DNA of 64,000 nt from Actinomycetota bacterium. GTDB taxonomy: Bacteria; Actinomycetota; Actinomycetes; S36-B12; UBA10799. Within the stretch, counting starts at the first letter, position 1. Each line of letters begins with the position of its first letter. This document shows, in pieces, positions 23,310-32,358 of the stretch. The stretch covers positions 186,001-250,000 of the forward strand of contig JACJWU010000003.1 in the NCBI GenBank assembly GCA_020636995.1. Reading direction: 5' to 3'. The notes under the pieces are model-generated. The model was not told the origin of the DNA and ran no database searches. It saw nothing but the letters and a program-made list of their open reading frames with translations. Both the position numbers and the translations under genes were made by a program.

Positions 23310-24476
23310 TCAGTCGCGGCCGAACAGGTCCCGGGTGTAGACCCTGTCCACCACGTCGCGGATCTCATCGGAGATCCGGTTGGCCACGATGACCGACGAG
23401 CGGCGCTTGAACTCGGCGAGATCGTTGACGACCTCCGAGTGGTAGAAGTGCGATTCGGTGAGCACCGGCTCGTACACGATCACCTCGAGGCCCTTGGCCT
23501 TCAGGCGCTTCATGATCCCCTGGACGCTGGAGGTGCGGTAGTTGTCCGAGCCCTCCTTCATGACGAGGCGGTAGATGCCCACCACCGCGGGCTGGAGCGC
23601 GAGGATCTGCTCGGCGACGAAGTCCTTGCGGGTCGCGTTGGCATCGACCACCGCCCGGATGAGATCCTGCGGCACGTCCTGGTAGTTGGCCAGCAACTGC
23701 TTGGTGTCCTTCGGAAGGCAATACCCCCCGTAGCCGAACGAGGGGTTGTTGTAGTGCCGTCCTACCCGGGGGTCGAGGCTCACACCGGTGATGATGTCGC
23801 GACTGTCCATGCCGTGGCTCGACGCGAAGGTGTCGAGCTCGTTGAAGAACGCCACGCGCATGGCGAGGTAGGTGTTGGCGAAGAGCTTGATCGCTTCGGC
23901 CTGCTTCGCGTCGGTGATGAGGACAGGCGCGGTGGGCTCCAGCGAACCCTCCAGCATGAGGTCGGCGAACTCCTTGCCGCGCTCCGACCGCTGCCCCACC
24001 ACGATCCGGGACGGGTGCAGGTTGTCGTGCAGTGCCTTGCCCTCCCGCAGGAACTCGGGGGCGAACAGGATCTGGTCGGTGTCGTGCTCCTCGCACATCC
24101 GATCGGTGAACCCCACGGGGATCGTCGACTTGATGACGATGGTGGCCGATGGTTCGATGGCCGTGACCTGTGCGATGACCGCCTCGACGGAACTCGTGTC
24201 GAAGAAGTTCGCGTCGGGGTCGTAGTCGGTGGGCGTGGCCACGACGACGAACCGGGCCCCGGCGTACGCCTCGAACGGATCGGAGGTGGCGTGCAGGTCC
24301 AACTCCACGCGTGCGAGGTACTCCTCGATCTCCGGATCCTCGATGGGCGACCGGCGATCGTTGACCGCCGCCACCCGGTGCGCGTCGATGTCGAAGGCCA
24401 CGACTTCGTGGCGTTGGGCGAGCAACACGGCATTGGACAGGCCGACGTACCCCATCCCCGCCACAGCGATCTTCAC
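23310..24476 (-). CDS. ugd: UDP-glucose 6-dehydrogenase
   Basis: A 388-residue UDP-sugar dehydrogenase starting at GTG 24476 (MKIAVAGMGYVGLSNAVLLA). It has the N-terminal Rossmann GxGYVG, the central conserved stretches STIPVGFTDRM, FAPEFLREGKALHDNLHPSR and IKLFANTYLAMRVAFFNELD, and the active-site loop FGYGGYCLPKDTKQL with the catalytic Cys. It oxidises UDP-glucose to UDP-glucuronate with two NAD+. The length and the EFLREGKAL form match the short UDP-glucose dehydrogenases of the Streptococcus HasB/E. coli Ugd type. Products feed capsule or surface polysaccharide; no glycosyltransferases are adjacent. Confidence 0.95.
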   Translation of the reverse strand: MKIAVAGMGYVGLSNAVLLAQRHEVVAFDIDAHRVAAVNDRRSPIEDPEIEEYLARVELDLHATSDPFEAYAGARFVVVATPTDYDPDANFFDTSSVEAVIAQVTAIEPSATIVIKSTIPVGFTDRMCEEHDTDQILFAPEFLREGKALHDNLHPSRIVVGQRSERGKEFADLMLEGSLEPTAPVLITDAKQAEAIKLFANTYLAMRVAFFNELDTFASSHGMDSRDIITGVSLDPRVGRHYNNPSFGYGGYCLPKDTKQLLANYQDVPQDLIRAVVDANATRKDFVAEQILALQPAVVGIYRLVMKEGSDNYRTSSVQGIMKRLKAKGLEVIVYEPVLTESHFYHSEVVNDLAEFKRRSSVIVANRISDEIRDVVDRVYTRDLFGRD

Positions 24477-24533
24477 GTGCCAATGATAGGCGCGGTCCTT
24501 GTGACCATCCCCCACGTCCGGCAAGGTGGGCCC

Positions 24534-25085
24534 ATGAAGACCGCATCTGTTGTCATCGCCGCCGCTGCGCTCACCGCCGGACTCGCCGCCCCCGCCGCGG
24601 CCGCCGACAAGGTACCGGTCAAGCTCAAGGTCAAGGACTGTAAGGGTTGCAGCGTGATGGCCACCTGGTCGAAGACCGGCAAAGCAGACGGGAACTTCAA
24701 ATCCGCGACCAAGAAGGCGGCGACGTCCTCGACGACCCTGACCTTCAACGTCCCCAAGGGGTACTACCTGTACTTCACGGCCACCAGCCCCAAGGCCGCC
24801 ATGGACGCGGCGAGCGTGATGGTCACCCAGTTCGTCGGGAAGTCGACCGGGGACAGGGTCTCCGCCAGCGCTGTGCCGTCGCTCAACGACGGCGCCTCGT
24901 ACTGCATGAAGGCCAAGAAGACCACGATCTCGACGAAGGCCGCGCTGATCCCGGCCGGCGGCAGCAACCTCCTGGCCTTCTGGGCGAACCCGCAACTCAA
25001 GGCCATGGGGACGAAGATCAACGACGGGATCAGCGGGGTGTACGGCACGCAGAACACGCTGCTGTGCAAGGGCGCGTATTACTGA
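24534..25085 (+). CDS. Small secreted protein of unknown function
   Basis: A 183-residue protein starting at ATG 24534 with AAGGTGGG upstream. The signal peptide MKTASVVIAAAALTAGLAAP is cleaved near AAAAD. The mature part is Lys/Ser/Thr rich with four Cys (VKDCKGCSVMAT, SYCMKAKK, TLLCKGAYY), likely two disulfides, and predicted beta strands. I do not recognise the family. It diverges from UDP-glucose dehydrogenase; the 57 bases between the starts must hold both promoters. Confidence 0.7.
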   Translation: MKTASVVIAAAALTAGLAAPAAAADKVPVKLKVKDCKGCSVMATWSKTGKADGNFKSATKKAATSSTTLTFNVPKGYYLYFTATSPKAAMDAASVMVTQFVGKSTGDRVSASAVPSLNDGASYCMKAKKTTISTKAALIPAGGSNLLAFWANPQLKAMGTKINDGISGVYGTQNTLLCKGAYY

Positions 25086-25170
25086 GCCACGGCACTCAAG
25101 CGGTGGGGCCGCTGCTGAGGCGTGGGTTTGACCGCACACGCCGGCGGTCCACGGGTCTACCCTGACAATC

Positions 25171-27687
25171 GTGAAGTTGATCGCCGCCGCCGTCGCTGTC
25201 TTGGGCATCACGGCCGGTTCGGTGGCGTGGTCGGCGGTGCCGCAACACCTCCCCTCCGCAACGTCGAAGACCGAACCCGGCGCCCCCTGGCCCACGATGC
25301 GTCACGATCTGCGCAACACCGGCGCGTCCGACCTGCGTGGGCTGGACCCCGGGACCAAGCCGTGGTCCTTCCAAACCGGCAAGGGCATCTTCTCCACACC
25401 TGTCATCGCGGCCGACGGCACCATCTACGTCGGGTCCGCCGATCACAACCTCTACGGGCTGTCCGAGGAGGGCGAGGAGGTCTGGCGCTTCGAGACCGGG
25501 GAGATCATCGACACCGCGCCCGCCCTGCTCGACGACGACACGCTGATCATCGGGTCCGGCGACGAGAACATGTACAAGGTCAGTACCGATCCGGCGATCC
25601 CCTCCCACCAACGTGTGGTGTGGACCTTCACACCCACGCTGCCGACCGTCGAAGGCCAGCTGGTGAACTGGTGGGAGGGTAGCCCGAACGTCGGCCCGGA
25701 CGGGGTCATCTACCAGGGCAACACCGGCGGCGGGGCCTACGCGGTGAACCCCGACGGCACCGAGAAGTGGGCCTACCAGGCGCAGAACTCGGTGTGGACG
25801 GTCCCGTCCATGGACGATTCCGGCACCACCTTCTGGGGTTCGGTCGACCTGCGCCTGTTCGCACTCAACGCCGACGGCACGCAGAAGTGGCAACGCACGA
25901 CGCTGGGATACGTGACATCGTCGCCGGCATTGGGGCCGGACGGCACGATCTACGCCGGTTCCTTCGACGGGAGCATGTACGCGCTGGACTCCGCCGACGG
26001 ATCGGTGAAGTGGAAGCTGCAGACCGGTGACCACATCTACGCCTCCCCCGCACTCGTGGAGAAGGACGGGACGCTGGAGCAGATCATCATCGGCTCCACG
26101 GATGGACTGCTCTACTCCGTGGACCCGAGCGGTGACGTGCTGTGGACCTACGACACCGGCGCACCGATCCGCAGCTCCCCGGTCGTCGGGCAGGCGCCGG
26201 TCGACGGCGGCTCCCCGATCGTCTACGTGGGTGCGGCCAACGGCCACGTCGTCGCCGTCAACGTCAACGACGGCTCGCGGCGCTGGACCTACGACACCAC
26301 CGCCACCGAGCCCACCCTGGCCACGCGCAACCAGCTCAACTCCTCACCGGCGCTGGGGACCAAAGGCGTCTACATCGGCAGTCAGGACGGCGCGGTCTGG
26401 TTCGTGCCCTACGACCACTGCCTGCGACCGGGGCAGTCCGACGCCCGGTGCGTGACGGCGGACCTCCCCAGCGACGGCATGTACGCGTACGGGGTCGACG
26501 TCGGCGGCGGCCTCGTGCCGCCCGACCAGCCGGTCGCGATCAGCCCCGCCGGCTACATGACGGGCCGGGTCGTGGTGCGCAAGGACGGACGCAGCGTCCC
26601 CGCGCGCCTCGTGCCTGCGCCCGACGTCCAGCAGTTGGTGAGCGTCGAGCCGGCGGTGGACGTCGATGTCTCGGTGTCCGGGGACGGCCGCTACGTGTTC
26701 GTCCGGCCGCTGGAGATGCTCCCCGCGCAGACCACCTACAAAGTCACAGTGCAGGGTGTGGTCACTACGGGTGGTCCGCGACTGGGAAACGTGTCTCTGG
26801 GTAGCGGCGAACTCGAACCCTTCCGCGGGACGTTCACCGTGCGCACCGGTGACGACGGTACGGCCTGGGACCCGAAAGTGCAGGCCGACCAGACCTCGGG
26901 GCTGTCCCTGTCCCGATTGGCCACGCCGCTGCCGCCGATGCTGCCGAGCGTCAACCAGATCGGCTTCGACTTCTACGACTGGATCGGTGGCGCGGTGAAG
27001 ACCGAGAAGGACGCCACGGTGGTGTGGTTCGTCGGCGCCAAGCGCAACGACGACGGTGAGATCGTCGCGGACCCGTCCTCGCTGTTCGCCTTCCCTGTAG
27101 CCGGGCAGCAACGCGCAGGCACATTTCTCATGAACGCCAGCGGCGTGAATCTCTGGTTCACGTTCGGGCCGGTGCCACTGCAGCGTTTCGACCTGAGAGG
27201 GACCTTCGACGACAAGGGCCAGGTGAAGCCTGACTCGCAGTTCATGGCCCAAGCCGTGTGCGCGGACATCCCCGGCTACGGGTCGCAGATGCCCGCGACG
27301 GGGATGTGCGACACCCAGGGCGTGCTCACCGCCGCCGGGACGTTCCTGGGCGAGCAGGCCGAGTCGCCAGCGGTGCGCCGAGTGCCCGGGATGAAGATCG
27401 GGGACATCACGTACACGCCCGGGTCACCGGCCACGGTGTCGACCACCATCGACGCACCAGTTGGCTACACCAGCGACGATCACTTCGTGTCGATCCTGCT
27501 GATCGGTGACGACGGCCTGCCGGTGCCGATCGACTACTACAGCAGCACGAAGCTCGAGACCGATGAGAGCCAGCGGATCACCGGTGTCACGGTGACTGTG
27601 GACGAGCCGCTGCCCGCGAACTTCCGGGCCGTGGTGATGACCGACGCCTTCCCGGCGAAGACCCAGGACCTCGGGGGTGCGTCATGA
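25171..27687 (+). CDS. Exported PQQ-like beta-propeller protein
   Basis: An 838-residue protein with a GTG start and an N-terminal signal or anchor (MKLIAAAVAVLGITAGSVAW). Residues 40-420 hold about seven blades of the PQQ/BamB type, each with DGTIYVGSxDxxLYAL and WxxxTG elements (VIAADGTIYVGSADHNLYGL, LGPDGTIYAGSFDGSMYALD). The C-terminal 400 residues look like two or more beta-sandwich domains. No lipobox is seen. Such propellers act as binding scaffolds; catalytic PQQ dehydrogenase residues are not evident. The last four bases overlap the start of the following membrane protein gene (ATGA), so the two products probably work together at the membrane. Confidence 0.82.
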   Translation: MKLIAAAVAVLGITAGSVAWSAVPQHLPSATSKTEPGAPWPTMRHDLRNTGASDLRGLDPGTKPWSFQTGKGIFSTPVIAADGTIYVGSADHNLYGLSEEGEEVWRFETGEIIDTAPALLDDDTLIIGSGDENMYKVSTDPAIPSHQRVVWTFTPTLPTVEGQLVNWWEGSPNVGPDGVIYQGNTGGGAYAVNPDGTEKWAYQAQNSVWTVPSMDDSGTTFWGSVDLRLFALNADGTQKWQRTTLGYVTSSPALGPDGTIYAGSFDGSMYALDSADGSVKWKLQTGDHIYASPALVEKDGTLEQIIIGSTDGLLYSVDPSGDVLWTYDTGAPIRSSPVVGQAPVDGGSPIVYVGAANGHVVAVNVNDGSRRWTYDTTATEPTLATRNQLNSSPALGTKGVYIGSQDGAVWFVPYDHCLRPGQSDARCVTADLPSDGMYAYGVDVGGGLVPPDQPVAISPAGYMTGRVVVRKDGRSVPARLVPAPDVQQLVSVEPAVDVDVSVSGDGRYVFVRPLEMLPAQTTYKVTVQGVVTTGGPRLGNVSLGSGELEPFRGTFTVRTGDDGTAWDPKVQADQTSGLSLSRLATPLPPMLPSVNQIGFDFYDWIGGAVKTEKDATVVWFVGAKRNDDGEIVADPSSLFAFPVAGQQRAGTFLMNASGVNLWFTFGPVPLQRFDLRGTFDDKGQVKPDSQFMAQAVCADIPGYGSQMPATGMCDTQGVLTAAGTFLGEQAESPAVRRVPGMKIGDITYTPGSPATVSTTIDAPVGYTSDDHFVSILLIGDDGLPVPIDYYSSTKLETDESQRITGVTVTVDEPLPANFRAVVMTDAFPAKTQDLGGAS

Positions 27688-28784
27688 TCCGCGCGTTCAT
27701 CGACGGTGTGATCGCGGTCCTGCTCGCGGTCGTCATGGGGGTGCTCATCGCACTCGCACTCGCGGAACTCGGCCTCACGGACACCCCCTGGCTGACCCTC
27801 GGGCCATGGCTGGCGGGAGTCGGGCTGCTGGGAGCCTGGCAACAGGAGGTGACCGCCGACCTGGCCGGTGGGTTGGAGTGGACCACCACCGCAACGGGTG
27901 CTCCACTCCTGGTGACCTGGGTGGCGGCGCTCTACATCGCATTGCGGGCCAAACGGGGCACATGGCTGCAGGCACTCCCGGCGGCCGCGGGGGCCGCCGT
28001 CGCGGCGGCACTGCTGGTGGCGGCGACCCGCACGTCAGACACCCTGACCAACGACGCCGGCTCGGTGACCGCCAGCGAGGGTCTGACCTGGCTGTGGAGC
28101 AGCGACCGTCCCGGCGCGGTGATCGGTGCCGCGGCGCTGGTGGCCGTCGTGTGGTTGCTGAAGACAGCGGCATTGCGTTGGTGGAGATCGGGCCGCGGGG
28201 TCGCCTGGAGCCTGCTGGTCGGCCTGGGTCTCGTCCTGACCGTCGCCGTCGCCGGAGGGCTCTACTACCTCACCAGTTCGATGGCCGTCGGCCTCGCGGT
28301 GGGGTTGCTCTACCCGCTCGCAGGAACGCTTGCGCTGTTCGGGCTCGCCGGGGCGCCGGTCGAGGCCAGCCTCACCCGGCTCACCCCTGAGACCCTGTCG
28401 CTGACGACATGGTCGGAGAGCCTGGTCTACGGGGTCGGTGGGACGGTCGCTGCGCTCGTGCTCGCCGTCCTCGTCGGGCTCATCATGCGGATCTTCAAGC
28501 ACCGCAGTACGTGGTTGGGCGCAGTGACCGTGACCGCCGTACTCGCAGCGTTCCTGGGATGGGCGATGAGTACCACGGTCGAGGTGCCTGCGAGCCTGGG
28601 CGCGGAAACGACAGTGTGGGTGAACCCGCTCTTCGCCGCCGCAGTGGGAGCGGTCCTGGGGCTGGTCACGCGGTTCTTCGCGGGTCGGCCGAAGGAGGAC
28701 AGCACGCCGCCTGCGCCTGCTCAGCCCGCGGCGGACAACGACATCGACGCCCTGCTGGCCGAGGTGGGGGAACGGCCGGCCTGA
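27684..28784 (+). CDS. Polytopic membrane protein, partner of the upstream propeller
   Basis: A 366-residue protein with about nine hydrophobic helices and a soluble Pro/Ala-rich C-terminal tail ending in an acidic helix (NDIDALLAEVGE). ATG 27684 overlaps the previous stop (ATGA), so it is translationally coupled to the PQQ-like propeller. I do not recognise a family; the helices carry few charges, so a transport role cannot be argued. It lies 22 bases before mscL but may or may not share its transcript. Confidence 0.75.
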   Translation: MIRAFIDGVIAVLLAVVMGVLIALALAELGLTDTPWLTLGPWLAGVGLLGAWQQEVTADLAGGLEWTTTATGAPLLVTWVAALYIALRAKRGTWLQALPAAAGAAVAAALLVAATRTSDTLTNDAGSVTASEGLTWLWSSDRPGAVIGAAALVAVVWLLKTAALRWWRSGRGVAWSLLVGLGLVLTVAVAGGLYYLTSSMAVGLAVGLLYPLAGTLALFGLAGAPVEASLTRLTPETLSLTTWSESLVYGVGGTVAALVLAVLVGLIMRIFKHRSTWLGAVTVTAVLAAFLGWAMSTTVEVPASLGAETTVWVNPLFAAAVGAVLGLVTRFFAGRPKEDSTPPAPAQPAADNDIDALLAEVGERPA

Positions 28785-28806
28785 TCGCGCCTCTTAGAAT
28801 CGACCC

Positions 28807-29205
28807 ATGCTCAAGGGATTCCGGGATTTCATTCTTCGCGGCAACGTCATCGACCTCGCAGTGGCGGTCGTCATCGGCGCGGCCTTCACCGCATTGATCG
28901 GCGCGTTCAACACCGCCCTCATCACCCCGATCGTGAACAGCTTCTTCAATCTGCTGGGCCTGAGCAAGGACGGCATCGGCGGGACGATCGGGCTGCCCGG
29001 CGACCAGGTGATCAACATCGGCCTCATCGTGGGCGCGACCATCACCTTCCTCATCACCGCAGCCGTTGTCTACTTCGTGTTCGTCGCTCCCATGAACGCC
29101 GCCAAGAGCCGCTTCGGGAAAGAGAAAGAGGAGGTGGCGGACGCCACCGCTGAGGAACTGCTCACCGAGATCCGCGACCTGCTCAAGGAGCAGAAGCAGG
29201 GCTGA
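28807..29205 (+). CDS. mscL: Large-conductance mechanosensitive channel
   Basis: A 132-residue MscL. The N-terminal amphipathic helix and TM1 are textbook (MLKGFRDFILRGNVIDLAVA, then VVIGAAFTALI). TM2 is VINIGLIVGATITFLITAAVVYFVFV without long breaks, followed by the cytoplasmic bundle (LLTEIRDLLKEQ). It opens a wide pore on sudden osmotic downshift. Length and motif order are complete. Confidence 0.96.
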   Translation: MLKGFRDFILRGNVIDLAVAVVIGAAFTALIGAFNTALITPIVNSFFNLLGLSKDGIGGTIGLPGDQVINIGLIVGATITFLITAAVVYFVFVAPMNAAKSRFGKEKEEVADATAEELLTEIRDLLKEQKQG

Positions 29206-29231
29206 GCCCCGCGCGCTACCGACCCTTCCCT

Positions 29232-29293
29232 GGTGAGTGCTGCGCGGTTACCGGTTCGCCGCCCGTAAACCCGCAACCGCGCGACACTCAACC
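29232..29293. repeat. Palindromic intergenic repeat, family A, copy 1
   Basis: ggtgagtgctgcgcggttac on the left and the reverse complement of gcaaccgcgcgacactcaac on the right form imperfect arms with the shared core gagtg-ct/tc-gcgcggtt around a G+C-rich centre (cgtaaaccc). The same arm, close to GTTGAGTGCTGCGCCGTTAC, recurs at 51898-52021. It starts 27 bases after the mscL stop and ends 66 bases before the mannosidase start. Position and shape fit a REP-like element that may also work as a terminator for mscL. Confidence 0.75.
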
Positions 29294-29358
29294 GAGCATT
29301 GGCCCACACAGCCTGGGAAAGGCTGCGGTCCCCCACACCGCTGGCCGAAGATGTCCTC

Positions 29359-32298
29359 ATGGACGAAGCACACATCCTCGACCGTGCCGAGCGGGTCCTG
29401 CGGGACCGGATCTATGCCGCCGGCGCGATCGGGTGGCACCGGCTGAGCATCGCCATCAACCGAATCGTCGGTGAGCCCGTCGACTTCGCAACGGCGCGCG
29501 CTGGAACCTATGACCCGGTCTCCTCGGGTGAGGCGTGGGGCACTCCCTGGTCGACGGCCTGGTTCCACGTGACCGGAGAGGTCCCCGAGCAATGGCCCGT
29601 GGATGACGTCGATCTCGATGTCGACCTCGGCTGGACGTGGGGTCCGTCGACCGGCGAGGCACTGATCCACACCCCGGACGGCCTCACCGTCGAGTCCATC
29701 GGACCCGGACGTCCGCGCATCCCGTGGCGCGACCGCACGGTGGACATCTACATCGAGGCCGCCGCCAACCCGATGCCCACGTTCGATTGGTTCCCCACCG
29801 ACTCCAGCCTTGGCCCGCTGCCGGACGCACCACCCCGGATGGTGATCTCGCGCGCCCACCTCGTTCGCGTCAACCGGGTCGGCGAGTCCGCCGCCGACGA
29901 CATGGTCCTCGCCCTGCAACTGGCACGTGAGATGAGCGACCGTGCCCGGCGCAACCAGGTGCTTCGGGCGATCGCGGCCGCCTGTGACATCGTCGACGAC
30001 CTGACCCTGCCTGACGAGGAGCGGTGGATCGTGTTCCGCAAGGCGCTCGCACCCGTCTTCGACAACGCGGCCCTGCCCGGCGCACCGCACATGTACGCGG
30101 TGGCGAACGCCCACATCGACAGTGCCTGGCTATGGCCGTTCCGGGAGACGGTCCGCAAGGTCGCCCGTTCTTTCAGCAACGCCCTGGCGGTGATGGACGA
30201 CGAACCGCAGATGCGGTTCGGATCCTCGCAGGTGCAACACCTGGCGTGGATGGAGCAGTTCCATCCGCACATGTTCGAGCGGATCAAGCAGCGGGTTGCG
30301 CAAGGAGAGTGGCTGCTTCTGGGCGGAACGTGGGTCGAACCGGACGGCAACATGCCCTCCGGGGAGTCGTTCGCGCGGCAGTTCCTCATCGGTCAGACAT
30401 GGCTGCAGGAGCATTTCGGGCAGATCGCGGACACGTTCTGGCTGCCCGACACCTTCGGGTATTCCGCGGGTCTTCCGCAGATCGCCCGTGCGGCGGGCTG
30501 CGACACCTTCGTCACGCAGAAGCTGTCCTGGAACTCGGTGAACGTGTTCCCGTACACGACGCTGGAATGGGAGGGCCTCGACGGAACTCGGCTGTTGACC
30601 CACTTCCCGCCGGCGGACAGCTACGGGTGTGCCGTGCTACCGGCGGAGCTCGCGAAGTCGCAGGCCAAGATGATCGAGCAGTCCGCCGACGAGGGGCTAC
30701 TGCTGTTCGGCTACGGCGACGGAGGTGGCGGGCCGACCCGCGACATGGTTGAACGGACCCGTCGGTTGAGCATCGCCGGACTGCCACACATCGAACTGAG
30801 CACGGTGCGCGAGTTCTTCGCCGCGGTCCGCGAATCAGTACCGGAGCCGCCGGTGTGGTCCGGCGAGTTGTACCTGGAGTACCACCGGGGCACGCTGACC
30901 AGCGAGAGCCGGATCAAGCAGTTGCACCGGCGGGCCGAGGTCCTGCTGCGTGAGTCGGAGATGTGGGCCACGGCGGCAGTGTTGCAGCGGGGTGCGGGAT
31001 ACCCGGCACACGAGTTGCAGCACCTCTGGCGGGAGTTGCTGCTCATGCAGTTCCACGACGTGCTGCCCGGGACCTCCATCGGTTGGGTCCACGACGAGGC
31101 CATCGAACGGCTCGAGAGGGTGGTCGACCGGGCGGAGGCGCTTGCCCGGGTCGCGCTACAGACCGTCGCCGGTGACGGGACGGTCGGTCTGGTGGCCACG
31201 GCCTCACCCCACGGCTGCGGTGGCATCCAGCCGCTTGCCGCAGTGGTGCCGGAAGGACCTCCCACCGGATCGGTCACCGCCGTACAGCAGGGACAGGAGA
31301 TCACGCTGGACAGCGACCGCTGGTCCGTGACCTTCACCGCCGGTCTGGTGACGTCGATGCTGGATCAGCGCAGCGGCCGACAGATCGTCGCCCCCGGTGG
31401 CGCGATAGGTCGAATGCGCATCCACCCCGACCGTCCCATCCGCTACGACGCATGGGATCTGGACGAACCCCATGTGCGTGGGTCCCTGGAGATCCCGGTG
31501 GAGGCCGCCGTGGTGCTCTCCGACGAGACGGTGCGGGTGACACGCAGCTGGCAGGACACCCACATCGGTCAGGACTTCCGGTTGGTCGACGAGGGCCTGG
31601 AGATCCACACGAGTGTCGATTGGCACGCCCAGGACTGCCTGCTGCGGCTGGAGGCAGACCTCGACGTCCTCGCACCACACAGCGACGCGGAGACGATGTA
31701 CGGCTTCGTGCAGCGCACCACCACGACCAACACCTCCTGGGAGCAGGCCAAGTTCGAGACATGTGGCCACCGCTGGCTGCACCTGGCCGAACCGGGGTAC
31801 GGGATCACCGTGCTCACTCCCACCACCTACGGCCACCAGATCACCCGGCAGCCCCGCGACGGGGGCGGCATCTTCACGCGGGTCGGGTGCTCGTTGTTGC
31901 GGTCGGCGGCGTTCCCGGATCCGCGCCGGGACGCGGGGCGGCGCGAGTTCCGGCACGTGGTCTGCCCTGGCGCCGGAATCCCCGATGCGGTGCGACTGGC
32001 AGACGAGCAGTCGTTCGGGGTGCGCCGCGTCATCGGCGCGGGTCCGGTCGCGCCAGCGGTACACGTGGAAGGCGGCACCGTCGCACTCGAGGCGCTCAAG
32101 CTGGCCGAGGACGGCAGTGGCGATGTGATCGTCCGCATCCGCGAGACCTGTGGCACGGCTTCCGCGGCGGCTGTGCAGTTGTGTGTGCCGGCCACGGTGG
32201 TGGAATGCGACCTCATCGAACGGCCGGTCGGTGAGATCGACGCACACGCCATGCGCCTGCGGCCCTTCGAGGTGAAGACACTGCGGTTCCGGCGATGA
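29359..32298 (+). CDS. Alpha-mannosidase, glycoside hydrolase family 38
   Basis: A 979-residue cytosolic-type GH38 enzyme. I prefer ATG 29359; a TTG at 29299 would extend it by 20 residues with no family support. Catalytic-domain motifs: AHIDSAWLWP (zinc ligands, residues 251-259), WVEPDGNMPSGESF, FWLPDTFGYS (nucleophile Asp364), GYGDGGGGPT and QFHDVLPGTSIGWVH. The C-terminal half is the expected beta-sandwich domains (LEIHTSVDWHAQDCLLRLEA). It cleaves alpha-mannosyl residues, probably from polysaccharide or glycan fragments taken up or recycled. It stands alone with no sugar transporter nearby. Confidence 0.95.
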   Translation: MDEAHILDRAERVLRDRIYAAGAIGWHRLSIAINRIVGEPVDFATARAGTYDPVSSGEAWGTPWSTAWFHVTGEVPEQWPVDDVDLDVDLGWTWGPSTGEALIHTPDGLTVESIGPGRPRIPWRDRTVDIYIEAAANPMPTFDWFPTDSSLGPLPDAPPRMVISRAHLVRVNRVGESAADDMVLALQLAREMSDRARRNQVLRAIAAACDIVDDLTLPDEERWIVFRKALAPVFDNAALPGAPHMYAVANAHIDSAWLWPFRETVRKVARSFSNALAVMDDEPQMRFGSSQVQHLAWMEQFHPHMFERIKQRVAQGEWLLLGGTWVEPDGNMPSGESFARQFLIGQTWLQEHFGQIADTFWLPDTFGYSAGLPQIARAAGCDTFVTQKLSWNSVNVFPYTTLEWEGLDGTRLLTHFPPADSYGCAVLPAELAKSQAKMIEQSADEGLLLFGYGDGGGGPTRDMVERTRRLSIAGLPHIELSTVREFFAAVRESVPEPPVWSGELYLEYHRGTLTSESRIKQLHRRAEVLLRESEMWATAAVLQRGAGYPAHELQHLWRELLLMQFHDVLPGTSIGWVHDEAIERLERVVDRAEALARVALQTVAGDGTVGLVATASPHGCGGIQPLAAVVPEGPPTGSVTAVQQGQEITLDSDRWSVTFTAGLVTSMLDQRSGRQIVAPGGAIGRMRIHPDRPIRYDAWDLDEPHVRGSLEIPVEAAVVLSDETVRVTRSWQDTHIGQDFRLVDEGLEIHTSVDWHAQDCLLRLEADLDVLAPHSDAETMYGFVQRTTTTNTSWEQAKFETCGHRWLHLAEPGYGITVLTPTTYGHQITRQPRDGGGIFTRVGCSLLRSAAFPDPRRDAGRREFRHVVCPGAGIPDAVRLADEQSFGVRRVIGAGPVAPAVHVEGGTVALEALKLAEDGSGDVIVRIRETCGTASAAAVQLCVPATVVECDLIERPVGEIDAHAMRLRPFEVKTLRFRR

Positions 32299-32321
32299 GC
32301 TGTGCGCGGGCGTGATCTAAT

Positions 32322-32337
32322 TTCAACGATCGTTGAA
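32322..32337. promoter_or_regulatory. 16-bp perfect palindrome, probable TetR operator of the ABC operon
   Basis: ttcaacgatcgttgaa is a perfect palindrome 22 bases before the permease start, in an A+T-rich patch. Size, symmetry and position fit a TetR-dimer operator. The operon it precedes ends with a TetR gene (35056), so negative autoregulation is the simplest reading. Confidence 0.8.
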
Positions 32338-32358
32338 TTCGAGGTGTAGGCTTGCCGC

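Noticed and set aside
23310..25295. 661-residue open frame spanning UDP-glucose dehydrogenase and the region beyond its start
   Set aside because: The upstream part is antisense to the small secreted protein gene; the real dehydrogenase starts at GTG 24476.
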